From positions 1-29,548 of the forward strand of contig CBDVDM010000022.1 in assembly GCA_965372745.1 (NCBI GenBank): DNA of 29,548 nt, in the 5' to 3' direction. Both the position numbers and the translations under genes were made by a program. Below are positions 1-6,096 of this stretch, in pieces. The notes under the pieces were generated by a model, which worked only from the letters and a program-made list of their open reading frames with translations, was not told where the DNA came from and made no database searches. Numbering within the stretch: position 1 is the stretch's first letter; each line of letters begins with the position of its first letter. Origin of the DNA: VRUG01 sp965372745 (lineage in GTDB: Bacteria; Planctomycetota; Phycisphaerae; Sedimentisphaerales; Anaerobacaceae).

Positions 1-291
1 TTTGAAGCTGCACGCTCTTTGAAAAAAACAAAGATAGACAGTGTTATCAGTAAGTGGGACCTGGATGATATGAAAGACGGCGAGTTTCTTAAAAGGCTTA
101 AGGCGGTAAAGCCTGATATCCCCACAATAGCATTAGTGAGAACCGGTGATCCTGTACAGGAAATTATGGCTCGCAGTATCGGGGTGTCAGCAGTACTTGT
201 CGACGAGAGTGATGACGGTCTTTTCGTAGAAACAATAGCTAACATTTTGAATCTTCAGGTGTCCCTGTCTGATAATGCGAAAGGATATTGA
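1..291 (+). CDS. Degenerate response-regulator receiver domain protein (5' end outside window)
   Basis: The reading frame is open from base 1, so the true start lies upstream and 96 C-terminal residues are visible. They look like the second half of a CheY-type receiver domain: a beta strand VIS followed by KWDLDDMKDGEF, which aligns to the VISDWNMPNMDG region of CheY, then PDIPTIALV for the next strand and a final helix ETIANIL. The phospho-acceptor aspartate position is lysine here. The usual Thr/Ser after the fourth strand is valine, and the conserved Lys before Pro-Phe is replaced in AVLVDES. All visible phosphorylation residues are therefore lost, which suggests a pseudo-receiver used for protein contacts, or the end of a larger regulator. 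A TTG at 19 could be read as a start, but the homology continues through it. The family call rests on pattern only. Confidence 0.55.
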   Translation, partial: FEAARSLKKTKIDSVISKWDLDDMKDGEFLKRLKAVKPDIPTIALVRTGDPVQEIMARSIGVSAVLVDESDDGLFVETIANILNLQVSLSDNAKGY

Positions 292-313
292 ATATTGTAA
301 TTAGCTTCTCCTC

Positions 314-362
314 CTTGCCGGGTTTGATGTTTTTGGACAAACGAAAATCCGAACCCGGCAAG
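314..362 (+). terminator. Hairpin after the receiver gene, possible weak terminator
   Basis: CTTGCCGGGTT (314-324) pairs perfectly over 11 bp with AACCCGGCAAG (352-362). The loop is long, about 27 nt, and no T-run follows on the plus strand. It lies 23 bases after the receiver stop codon, the right place for a terminator or an RNA 3' end stabiliser. A protein-binding palindrome is also possible. Confidence 0.4.
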
Positions 363-447
363 TTAAAGTCAGACACGATTAATATCGTGAGCAGATAGAA
401 AAACTAAAAAGTGAATAAACGCAATTTTAAATTTTAGAACTCTCTCT

Positions 448-516
448 CCAGGTTTGTCAGTTAGTAATCTGTCAGTTGCCTGGCACCGCAGTGGGCCTAA
501 AGGGCATCCTGCGGTG
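448..516 (+). promoter_or_regulatory. Structured leader or sigma54-like promoter upstream of the PEP-CTERM gene
   Basis: Two hairpins abut: CCAGG (448-452) with CCTGG (479-483), enclosing a direct repeat TGTCAGTT (455-462, 470-477); then an 8-bp perfect stem CACCGCAG (484-491) with CTGCGGTG (509-516), whose loop can form GCC (495-497) with GGC (503-505). The segment ends 49 bases before the start codon. It also holds a perfect -24 sigma54 element TGGCAC (481-486), but the -12 box is poor (TGGG, not TTGC). PEP-CTERM genes in proteobacteria have been linked to sigma54 promoters. The sequence alone does not decide between RNA element and promoter. Confidence 0.4.
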
Positions 517-565
517 GTAAAAAAATAATGAAAATTGGAGTAGATTTCAATACAGGAGGAACAAT

Positions 566-1198
566 ATGAATAAGAAGCTTTTGACATGCAGTTTTATCTT
601 AGTGTTACTGTCATTAGTTCCATATACAAAAGCGACGAACCATTTCAGCCAGGTCCATCAACTTGAGGTTTTCACAAACAATGGAAACTATTGCGACAGC
701 AGCGATTTGGATTTTCCTATTGTAATGTTTCATAGAGGCTCAAGCAATATGATTGACTTTACTATCTACAATGAAAGCCTGATTAGCTCGAGTATAGCAG
801 GAATTTATTTTGATTTCGACAATCTGTTAGACTTTTGCGACCTGACTAACGGGTATGGTGTCAGTTTCGGGACAGGAGCAAGGCCAAGAGAACTGCCTGG
901 AGCTAACATACTTGACACTGTTTTCGAGAGCAGTAATACATTTGGCGCACGCCAGCCAATGTTTCACAAAGGAATCAATCCAGGTGAATGGCTCCATATT
1001 AGCTTTTCTTTGAACACTCACGTAAATATTTATGATGTAATAGATGAGATGAACTCAGGAAAACTTCGTATTGGCGCTCATGTAATCGGCTTGCCTGATG
1101 GTTCCAGTGAATCAGCAGTGACAACAACCCCGGAGCCCGGAACGATTCTACTGCTTGGGTTGGGTTCATTGAGCCTGGTTATGAAAAGAAAGGTATAG
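566..1198 (+). CDS. PEP-CTERM sorting domain-containing exported protein
   Basis: A 210-residue secreted protein carrying the PEP-CTERM sorting tag. Residues 1-23 form a classic signal peptide: Lys-Lys, a leucine-rich core, then TKA before the mature TNHFS. The C-terminus has PEP at 189-191, a hydrophobic stretch rich in Leu and Gly (about 193-206), and a basic tail KRK. In known systems an exosortase recognises and removes this tag, so the protein should pass through the envelope to the surface or the extracellular matrix. The middle (24-185) has no motif I recognise; it looks beta-rich, with few cysteines. AGGAGGA at 554-560 sits 5 nt before the ATG, a strong ribosome site that fixes the start. 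No exosortase gene lies in this window. A terminator follows at 1257-1286. The sorting-tag call is firm, the function unknown. Confidence 0.9.
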   Translation: MNKKLLTCSFILVLLSLVPYTKATNHFSQVHQLEVFTNNGNYCDSSDLDFPIVMFHRGSSNMIDFTIYNESLISSSIAGIYFDFDNLLDFCDLTNGYGVSFGTGARPRELPGANILDTVFESSNTFGARQPMFHKGINPGEWLHISFSLNTHVNIYDVIDEMNSGKLRIGAHVIGLPDGSSESAVTTTPEPGTILLLGLGSLSLVMKRKV

Positions 1199-1256
1199 CG
1201 TTCAGAAACAGAACGAGGATTTAAGATATATCGTATTTTAACAATGGCGAAAGCGT

Positions 1257-1286
1257 AAAGCCGATTATGTCAGCATAGTCGGCTTT
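1257..1286. terminator. Bidirectional terminator between the PEP-CTERM gene and tRNA-His
   Basis: A 13-bp stem (1257-1269 with 1274-1286; one T-G wobble) closes a 4-nt loop TCAG. The arms begin with AAAGCCGA and end with TCGGCTTT, giving A- and T-rich flanks on both sides. It lies downstream of the plus-strand PEP-CTERM gene and of the minus-strand tRNA, so it probably stops transcription from both. Confidence 0.8.
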
Positions 1287-1307
1287 GCTATTTCAGCTAA
1301 AAACAAG

Positions 1308-1382
1308 GGTGAGAGAGGGGATTCGAACCCCCGACCCCTGGATCCACAATCCAGTGCTCTAACCAGCTGAGCTACTCCCACC
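1308..1382 (-). tRNA. tRNA-His (anticodon GTG)
   Basis: The full cloverleaf can be read on the minus strand. The acceptor stem is GTGGGAG (1381-1375) with CTCTCAC (1315-1309), including one G-U pair. The T arm is GGGGG-TTCGAAT-CCCCT, and the anticodon stem is CTGGA/TCCAG around TTGTGGA, so the anticodon is GTG. The extra G at position -1 (base 1382) facing C73 (base 1308) is the identity element of tRNA-His and appears to be encoded in the DNA. The 3' CCA is not encoded, since bases 1307-1305 read CTT on this strand, so CCA would be added enzymatically. Confidence 0.96.
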
Positions 1383-1391
1383 AGGTCAATG

Positions 1392-1420
1392 ATTATTCTC
1401 GATTTAGTGTACAACTTAAA
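1392..1420 (-). promoter_or_regulatory. Putative promoter of tRNA-His
   Basis: On the minus strand AATAAT (1397-1392) matches five of six bases of a -10 box, and TTTAAG (1420-1415) is a weak -35 with a 17-nt spacer. The -10 ends nine bases before the mature tRNA 5' end, giving a very short leader. Position supports it; sequence match is modest. Confidence 0.35.
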
Positions 1421-1422
1421 AT

Positions 1423-1456
1423 AAAAGGTGCGCCGTATATGTTTGACGCACCTTTT
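1423..1456. terminator. Rho-independent terminator of ppdK
   Basis: AAAAGGTGCG (1423-1432) pairs perfectly with CGCACCTTTT (1447-1456) around a 14-nt loop. Read on the minus strand it lies about 30 bases after the ppdK stop codon and runs into TTTTATTTT. It separates ppdK from the tRNA promoter. Confidence 0.85.
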
Positions 1457-1486
1457 TATTCTACATAAAAACTATCTTGTGTCAAA

Positions 1487-4198
1487 TCACTTATTATTGA
1501 CCGCAGCCTGTGCAGCAGCAAGTCTGGCGATTGGCACTCTAAACGGTGAACATGAGACGTAATTCATACCGACACGGTGGCAGAAATCGATACTGTCTGG
1601 GTCACCGCCGTGCTCGCCGCAGATGCCGATTTTCAGGCTTTTCCTTGTCTTTCTACCGAGTTTAGTACCCATTTCGACGAGCTTACCGACACCGGCCTGG
1701 TCAAGCGTTTGGAACGGGTCACGCTTGTAAATACCAGAGCTGACATATTCACCGAGGAACTTGCCGGCATCATCACGCGAGAATCCCATAGTCATCTGGG
1801 TAAGGTCGTTAGTACCAAAGCTAAAGAACTGGGCCTCCGTAGCGATTTCGTCAGCCGTCAAAGCTGCTCTTGGAACTTCAATCATCGTGCCAACTGTGTA
1901 ATTGATTTTTCGTTTTCTTTCCTTAAAGACGATATTGATTTCGTCAACTATCTGGTCTTTCACCATTTTCAATTCAGCAACAGTTCCGACAAGCGGAATC
2001 ATAATCTCCGGTAGAACAACTTTGCCGGTTTTCTTAATGTTAAGAGCAGCTTCGATAATAGCTCTCGCCTGCATACGGTAAATAGCCGGATATGTGACAG
2101 CGAGCCGACAGCCGCGATGGCCAAGCATAGGGTTAAACTCGTGCAGCTGTTCGACTTTCTTTTTGACGACTGCGGGAGCGACTTTTAATATTTTCGCCAT
2201 TTGAGCCTGATTTTCCTTGTCCTGCGGCAGGAACTCATGCAGCGGCGGGTCGAGCAGCCGAACCGTTACAGGCAGACCGGCCATAGCTTTGAAGATACCC
2301 TCGAAATCGCTTCGCTGATAAGGCAGTAATTTCTTTAGTGCAGCTTCAAACTGCTTTTTGGCAGCGGCATACTGTTTTTCAATTGCCTTTTCCTCTTTCG
2401 GAGTCTGAGCTTCCTGCAGTTCAGTGAGCATTTTTGCATAATCATCAGCAGCCAATATCATTGAGCGTACCGGCCAGATTCTTTGCCCTTCGAAGAACAT
2501 GTGCTCGGTCCGGCACAGGCCTATACCTTCGGCGCCGAAACCTCTTGCCCTTTTTGAATCCTCAGGTGTATCAGCATTGGTTCTGACCCCGAGTCTTCTG
2601 ACGGTGTCGCAGATTTTCATAAATCTTTCGAAAGCGCCGCTCATTACAGGCTCGACCGTTGCCATTTGTCCTTTCATTATCTCACCGGTAGCACCGTCGA
2701 TACTGAGCCAGTCACCTTCTTTAATAGTTAGCCTGCCGATGTTAAGTTTTTTGGCTTTATAGTGAATGTGCAGTTCGCCGACACCGGCAACACAGCATTT
2801 ACCCATTCCGCGAGCGACCACAGCAGCATGGCTTGTCATTCCGCCGCGTGCAGTGAGAATACCGACAGCGGCGTCCATACCCCCGATATCTTCCGGGCTT
2901 GTTTCAATTCTTGTAAGTATGACCTTCTTGCCTTTTTTCTTCCAGGCCTCTGCGGTATCAGCGTCGAATACGACCTGGCCGACAACAGCGCCCGGCGAGG
3001 CAGGCAGACCTTTAGTAATAACATCACGTTTAGCCTTCGGGTCAAAATGCGGGTGCAGCAGCCTGTCAAGCTGTTCAGGAGTAACTCGAGTGACAGCTTC
3101 TTTCTTTGGGACAAGTCTTTCGTTAACCATGTCGACGGCAATACGGATGGCAGCTTCAGCTGTACGTTTACCCGTTCTCGTCTGAAGGATAAAAAGTTTT
3201 CCTTCCTGAATAGTAAATTCCATATCCTGCATATCTTTGTAGTGCTTTTCGAGTCTGGTCATCAGGCGGGTAAGCTGGGTATAGATTTTAGGCATTTGCC
3301 TGCTGAGTTTTTTCAGGGGCAGCGGTGTTCTGATGCCGGCAACGACATCTTCGCCCTGGGCGTTCATAAGGTATTCACCGTAGAACTCCTTGCCGCCTGT
3401 ACTTGGGTTACGTGTGAAGCAAACGCCTGTACCGCAGTTATTGCCCATGTTGCCAAAGACCATAGCCTGTACGTTTACAGCGGTGCCGAGCAGGCCTGAA
3501 ATTTTATTTAGCTGACGATATTTAATGGCACGGCCAATCATCCATGATTTGATTACAGCGTTGATGGAGTGAGTCAGCTGGACGTGTCCGTCCTGCGGGA
3601 ACATCCTGCCGACATGTTTTTTGTAAATCTTTTTGTATTCTTCGACAACTTCTTTCAACTGAGCGGCGGTCAGTTCATTATCGAGTTTTACCTTTGCTTT
3701 TTTCTTGGCAGCGTCGAGAACAGCCTCGAAATACTCATGGCTGCATCCCATAACAACATCGCCGAACATATCTATAAAGCGGCGATAAATGTCGTAAGCA
3801 AATCTTGGATTTTTTGTTCTTTTGATAATGCCTTCGATAACCTCGTCGTTAAGACCGAGATTCAGAACGGTATCCATCATTCCCGGCATAGAGACAGCTG
3901 CCCCGCTTCTTACGCTAACGAGCAGGGGATTGTTTGGGTCGCCGAGTTTTGCGTTCATGGTCTTTTCAAGCTTTGCAATATTTTTATCGATTTCTTCGGC
4001 AAGCCCTTTCGGCCATTTAGCATTGTTTTTGTAATATTCATCACAAACCTTGGTAGCGATAGTAAATCCCGGAGGCACCGGAATACTAAGGCTTGTCATT
4101 TCAGCAAGATTCGCACCTTTGCCGCCCAACAGTTCCTTCATTGTTGCATTTCCTTCGGCTTTTCCACTACCGAAAAAATAAACTCGCTTCTCTGCCAT
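1487..4198 (-). CDS. ppdK: Pyruvate, phosphate dikinase
   Basis: PPDK interconverts pyruvate, ATP and phosphate with PEP, AMP and pyrophosphate in the cytoplasm. It serves gluconeogenesis or, in reverse, PPi-dependent glycolysis. At 903 residues it has the usual family length. The N-terminal ATP-grasp domain begins with VYFFG and LLGGKGANLAEM. The swivelling phospho-histidine domain contains GGMTSHAAVVARGMGK, with catalytic His at about residue 457. The C-terminal TIM barrel has EVPRAAL, FGTNDLTQ and the cysteine motif CGEHGGDP. The ATG at 4198 is preceded by AAAGGAG and matches the family N-terminus. It is monocistronic by appearance, with a good promoter (4305-4334) and terminator (1423-1456). 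I see no regulatory-protein gene for PPDK nearby. Long reading frames on the opposite strand are shadows of its codon bias. Confidence 0.98.
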   Translation of the reverse strand: MAEKRVYFFGSGKAEGNATMKELLGGKGANLAEMTSLSIPVPPGFTIATKVCDEYYKNNAKWPKGLAEEIDKNIAKLEKTMNAKLGDPNNPLLVSVRSGAAVSMPGMMDTVLNLGLNDEVIEGIIKRTKNPRFAYDIYRRFIDMFGDVVMGCSHEYFEAVLDAAKKKAKVKLDNELTAAQLKEVVEEYKKIYKKHVGRMFPQDGHVQLTHSINAVIKSWMIGRAIKYRQLNKISGLLGTAVNVQAMVFGNMGNNCGTGVCFTRNPSTGGKEFYGEYLMNAQGEDVVAGIRTPLPLKKLSRQMPKIYTQLTRLMTRLEKHYKDMQDMEFTIQEGKLFILQTRTGKRTAEAAIRIAVDMVNERLVPKKEAVTRVTPEQLDRLLHPHFDPKAKRDVITKGLPASPGAVVGQVVFDADTAEAWKKKGKKVILTRIETSPEDIGGMDAAVGILTARGGMTSHAAVVARGMGKCCVAGVGELHIHYKAKKLNIGRLTIKEGDWLSIDGATGEIMKGQMATVEPVMSGAFERFMKICDTVRRLGVRTNADTPEDSKRARGFGAEGIGLCRTEHMFFEGQRIWPVRSMILAADDYAKMLTELQEAQTPKEEKAIEKQYAAAKKQFEAALKKLLPYQRSDFEGIFKAMAGLPVTVRLLDPPLHEFLPQDKENQAQMAKILKVAPAVVKKKVEQLHEFNPMLGHRGCRLAVTYPAIYRMQARAIIEAALNIKKTGKVVLPEIMIPLVGTVAELKMVKDQIVDEINIVFKERKRKINYTVGTMIEVPRAALTADEIATEAQFFSFGTNDLTQMTMGFSRDDAGKFLGEYVSSGIYKRDPFQTLDQAGVGKLVEMGTKLGRKTRKSLKIGICGEHGGDPDSIDFCHRVGMNYVSCSPFRVPIARLAAAQAAVNNK

Positions 4199-4304
4199 TG
4201 TTTTACATCTCCTTTAAAGCAAAATATTTTAAACCAAATCCAGTCAGTGCTTCCGTCTTTGCACTTTAATCCTTTGAAATACGCTTGGGAAAATAGAGTT
4301 ATTT

Positions 4305-4334
4305 AGTATATGGCAGTCAGGCAGAGGCTGTCAA
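4305..4334 (-). promoter_or_regulatory. Sigma70-type promoter of ppdK
   Basis: On the minus strand a perfect -35 TTGACA (4334-4329) and a -10 TATACT (4310-4305, five of six) are separated by 18 nt. Transcription would start about 100 bases before the ppdK ATG. This is the best promoter in the window by sequence. The remaining 4335-4435 holds nothing I recognise. Confidence 0.65.
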
Positions 4335-4435
4335 CAAATAAACCGATATTTTATACAAAATAAAAGTAGACAGAACAGCACCAGTATCTTTATAGGATAC
4401 AAGGCAGTAACCGGAAAACAGAAGACTAAATATGT

Positions 4436-4509
4436 AACCGCTAATTGACGCTAATAAACGCGAATTGCTCAAAACAACTATTTGTGTATGTTTGCGTGTA
4501 TTCGCGGTT
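4436..4509. repeat. Imperfect palindromic intergenic repeat / possible terminator
   Basis: AACCGCTAAT (4436-4445) pairs with ATTCGCGGTT (4500-4509) with one mismatch. The interior contains iterated ACGCTAAT / ACGCGAAT-like units and TTTGCGTGTATTCGCG. The block starts 8 bases after the end of the isochorismatase-fold gene (minus strand), so it could act as its terminator. The short iterated CGC(T/G)AAT units look like a dispersed intergenic repeat family. Confidence 0.45.
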
Positions 4510-4517
4510 AAAAAAGA

Positions 4518-5258
4518 TTAGTTTTTCGTGGCCAGTTCAACGACTTGCCCGGCCAGCTGTTTGCTGCAGGTCCGGCAATGACAGATACCAACTTTTCTCA
4601 AATGCGAGGTACCTGCGAGTTTTTTGGTCTCTATCAGTTTTGCACCTTTCGCCTTCATCTTTCTAAAGGCTAATTCTGCCCGTTTTTTATCACCGGAGCC
4701 GACAGCATCAACGATAATGGAAACTTTCTTTCCTCTCTGGAGCAGACCAAGTGCCATAGCCTGTACTGCATCTTCTGCATTTGCGCCAACAAGCAGAAAC
4801 TCTGAGGCGTGTAATTCCGTCAGCAGCCTATCGATTCTGGGTTCGCTGAATGGGTCTATACATCGTTTGTGAAGAATGACCTGTCTGTACCGCTTTAACA
4901 TATCTCGCGGCAGGTCAGTGTTCCCATCAGCGGGGAAGCTGATATGATTATTCAGCAGTGTGTAATGTATTTTCTTCTGTCCCTGCGTGCCGTCAAGACA
5001 GTAGTTGATTGCGCTTGCGCCATTATTATTTGGATAGATATCACAGGTGGAAATTACCGGTATGTGTTTCAGCCTTGCCCATGCGACAACTCTGCGAAGA
5101 TTTGACAGGACCCTCCTGTGATTTCTAATGCAGGCTTTGCCTTCAGCGAGAAAGAAATCTTTTTGAGTCCCAACATCAATTAAGACCTGCCTGCGCCTTA
5201 TTCTGAATAGCTGTCTAATCATCTTCAAGACTTTCTTTTTCTGGTATTTTTTAACCAA
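4518..5258 (-). CDS. Isochorismatase (cysteine hydrolase)-fold protein, catalytic Cys absent
   Basis: The 246-residue protein follows the isochorismatase-family fold: LIDVGTQKDF with the catalytic-type Asp28, a middle segment VILHKRCIDPF with the conserved Lys, and the strand-turn LLVGANAEDAVQAMALG. In active members this last motif reads GxxTxxCVxxTA. Here the nucleophile position is Ala164, so ordinary hydrolase chemistry is unlikely. The C-terminus adds a Cys cluster CHCRTC that could bind metal. The chosen start is TTG at 5258 with AGGG just upstream; ATG at 5222 is possible but has no clear ribosome site. The N-terminus is very basic. It is divergent from trmB and followed by a palindromic repeat. 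The fold call is good; the role is unknown, perhaps binding or scaffolding. Confidence 0.75.
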   Translation of the reverse strand: MVKKYQKKKVLKMIRQLFRIRRRQVLIDVGTQKDFFLAEGKACIRNHRRVLSNLRRVVAWARLKHIPVISTCDIYPNNNGASAINYCLDGTQGQKKIHYTLLNNHISFPADGNTDLPRDMLKRYRQVILHKRCIDPFSEPRIDRLLTELHASEFLLVGANAEDAVQAMALGLLQRGKKVSIIVDAVGSGDKKRAELAFRKMKAKGAKLIETKKLAGTSHLRKVGICHCRTCSKQLAGQVVELATKN

Positions 5259-5385
5259 TACCCTAAAAATTGTTACGCATCAACCAAATAATGAGTCCAT
5301 AATAATGTTATCGAATATGTTTTGCGTAGACTTTAACCGCTAAAAGTATACAAAATAAACTGACACTCGCCTAAAATGTGTTTTT

Positions 5386-5394
5386 TGGTATAAT
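5386..5394 (+). promoter_or_regulatory. Extended -10 promoter of trmB
   Basis: TGGTATAAT (5386-5394) is a perfect extended -10 box (TGn plus TATAAT). No good -35 lies at 17 nt, which extended -10 promoters can tolerate. Transcription would start near 5401. That excludes the in-frame GTG at 5378 as a start codon and supports the ATG at 5453. Confidence 0.55.
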
Positions 5395-5452
5395 AAACAG
5401 GGTTTTAGAGTTAAATGTTTTTAAAATAGCGATTTACGGGAAATCTCAGGTA

Positions 5453-6082
5453 ATGGCCAAAAATCTCAAAGACTATATTGAAATATCATTAAAAGAAGAA
5501 GATTTGGGCAAAAAAATTGATTTTTCAGCAATTTTCGGACGCAATGGGCCTGTACATATTGAAATCGGGACAGGCAAGGGAACGTTTCTTCTCAACGAAG
5601 CCGGAACCTGCCCGGAAGTAAATTTTCTCGGAATCGAGTGGGCAAATAAGTATTACCGCTACACAGTCGACCGTATTGGCAGATGGGGGATGAAAAATGT
5701 TCGTATCATCCGAACCGAGGCAGCTGGATTTATCGCTGAATATATAAAAGACGAATCGGTGGATTGTTTTCATATATATTTCCCAGACCCGTGGCCTAAA
5801 AAACGTCATCATAAAAGACGCTTTTTCAACGATGCCAATACAGAGCAGATGTTAAGATGTCTTGTAAGCGGAGGAATAATAAAAGCGGCAACCGACCACG
5901 CTGATTATTTCGAACAGATGGAGGCGGTAATAGCAAGGTGCAGCGCGGGGCTGGAGCGAATTGATTTTTCCGCAACGTCAGGAGCAGACGAAGGAGAATG
6001 GGTCGGAACGAATTTCGAGAGAAAATACCTTAAGGAGCGTCGCCCAATTTATACGATAGCGGTGAGGAAGATTAAAAATTAA
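5453..6082 (+). CDS. trmB: tRNA (guanine-N7-)-methyltransferase
   Basis: TrmB transfers a methyl group from SAM to guanine 46 in the variable loop of tRNAs. The 209-residue product shows the Rossmann SAM-binding motif IEIGTGKG (residues 36-43), an acidic strand end GIEW (60-63), and the family hallmark FPDPWPKKRHHKRR (110-123), which carries catalytic and RNA-binding residues. The C-terminal TNFERKYLKERRPIY is also typical. A longer form from GTG at 5378 would add 25 residues not found in the family and would begin upstream of the likely transcription start. The ribosome site before 5453 is weak (CAGG). The downstream nuclease-like gene begins only 15 bases after the stop, so they may be co-transcribed despite very different base composition. 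Confidence 0.93.
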   Translation: MAKNLKDYIEISLKEEDLGKKIDFSAIFGRNGPVHIEIGTGKGTFLLNEAGTCPEVNFLGIEWANKYYRYTVDRIGRWGMKNVRIIRTEAAGFIAEYIKDESVDCFHIYFPDPWPKKRHHKRRFFNDANTEQMLRCLVSGGIIKAATDHADYFEQMEAVIARCSAGLERIDFSATSGADEGEWVGTNFERKYLKERRPIYTIAVRKIKN

Positions 6083-6096
6083 AAAGGGCAAAGTAA

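Noticed and set aside
448..516. Cyclic-di-GMP-I (GEMM) riboswitch upstream of the PEP-CTERM gene
   Set aside because: The loop text GGGCCTAAAGGGC is faintly like part of GEMM, but the conserved GCAAA and GACGCAAAGCC elements are missing, so the family cannot be claimed.
2762..3499. Long plus-strand reading frames (also 1577-2014 and 3569-4306) opposite ppdK
   Set aside because: They are antisense to a fully conserved PPDK, have no ribosome sites and no recognisable domains; they follow from ppdK codon bias.
5378..5452. GTG 5378 as the start of trmB
   Set aside because: It would lie upstream of the predicted transcription start from the extended -10 box, and the extra residues do not belong to the family.
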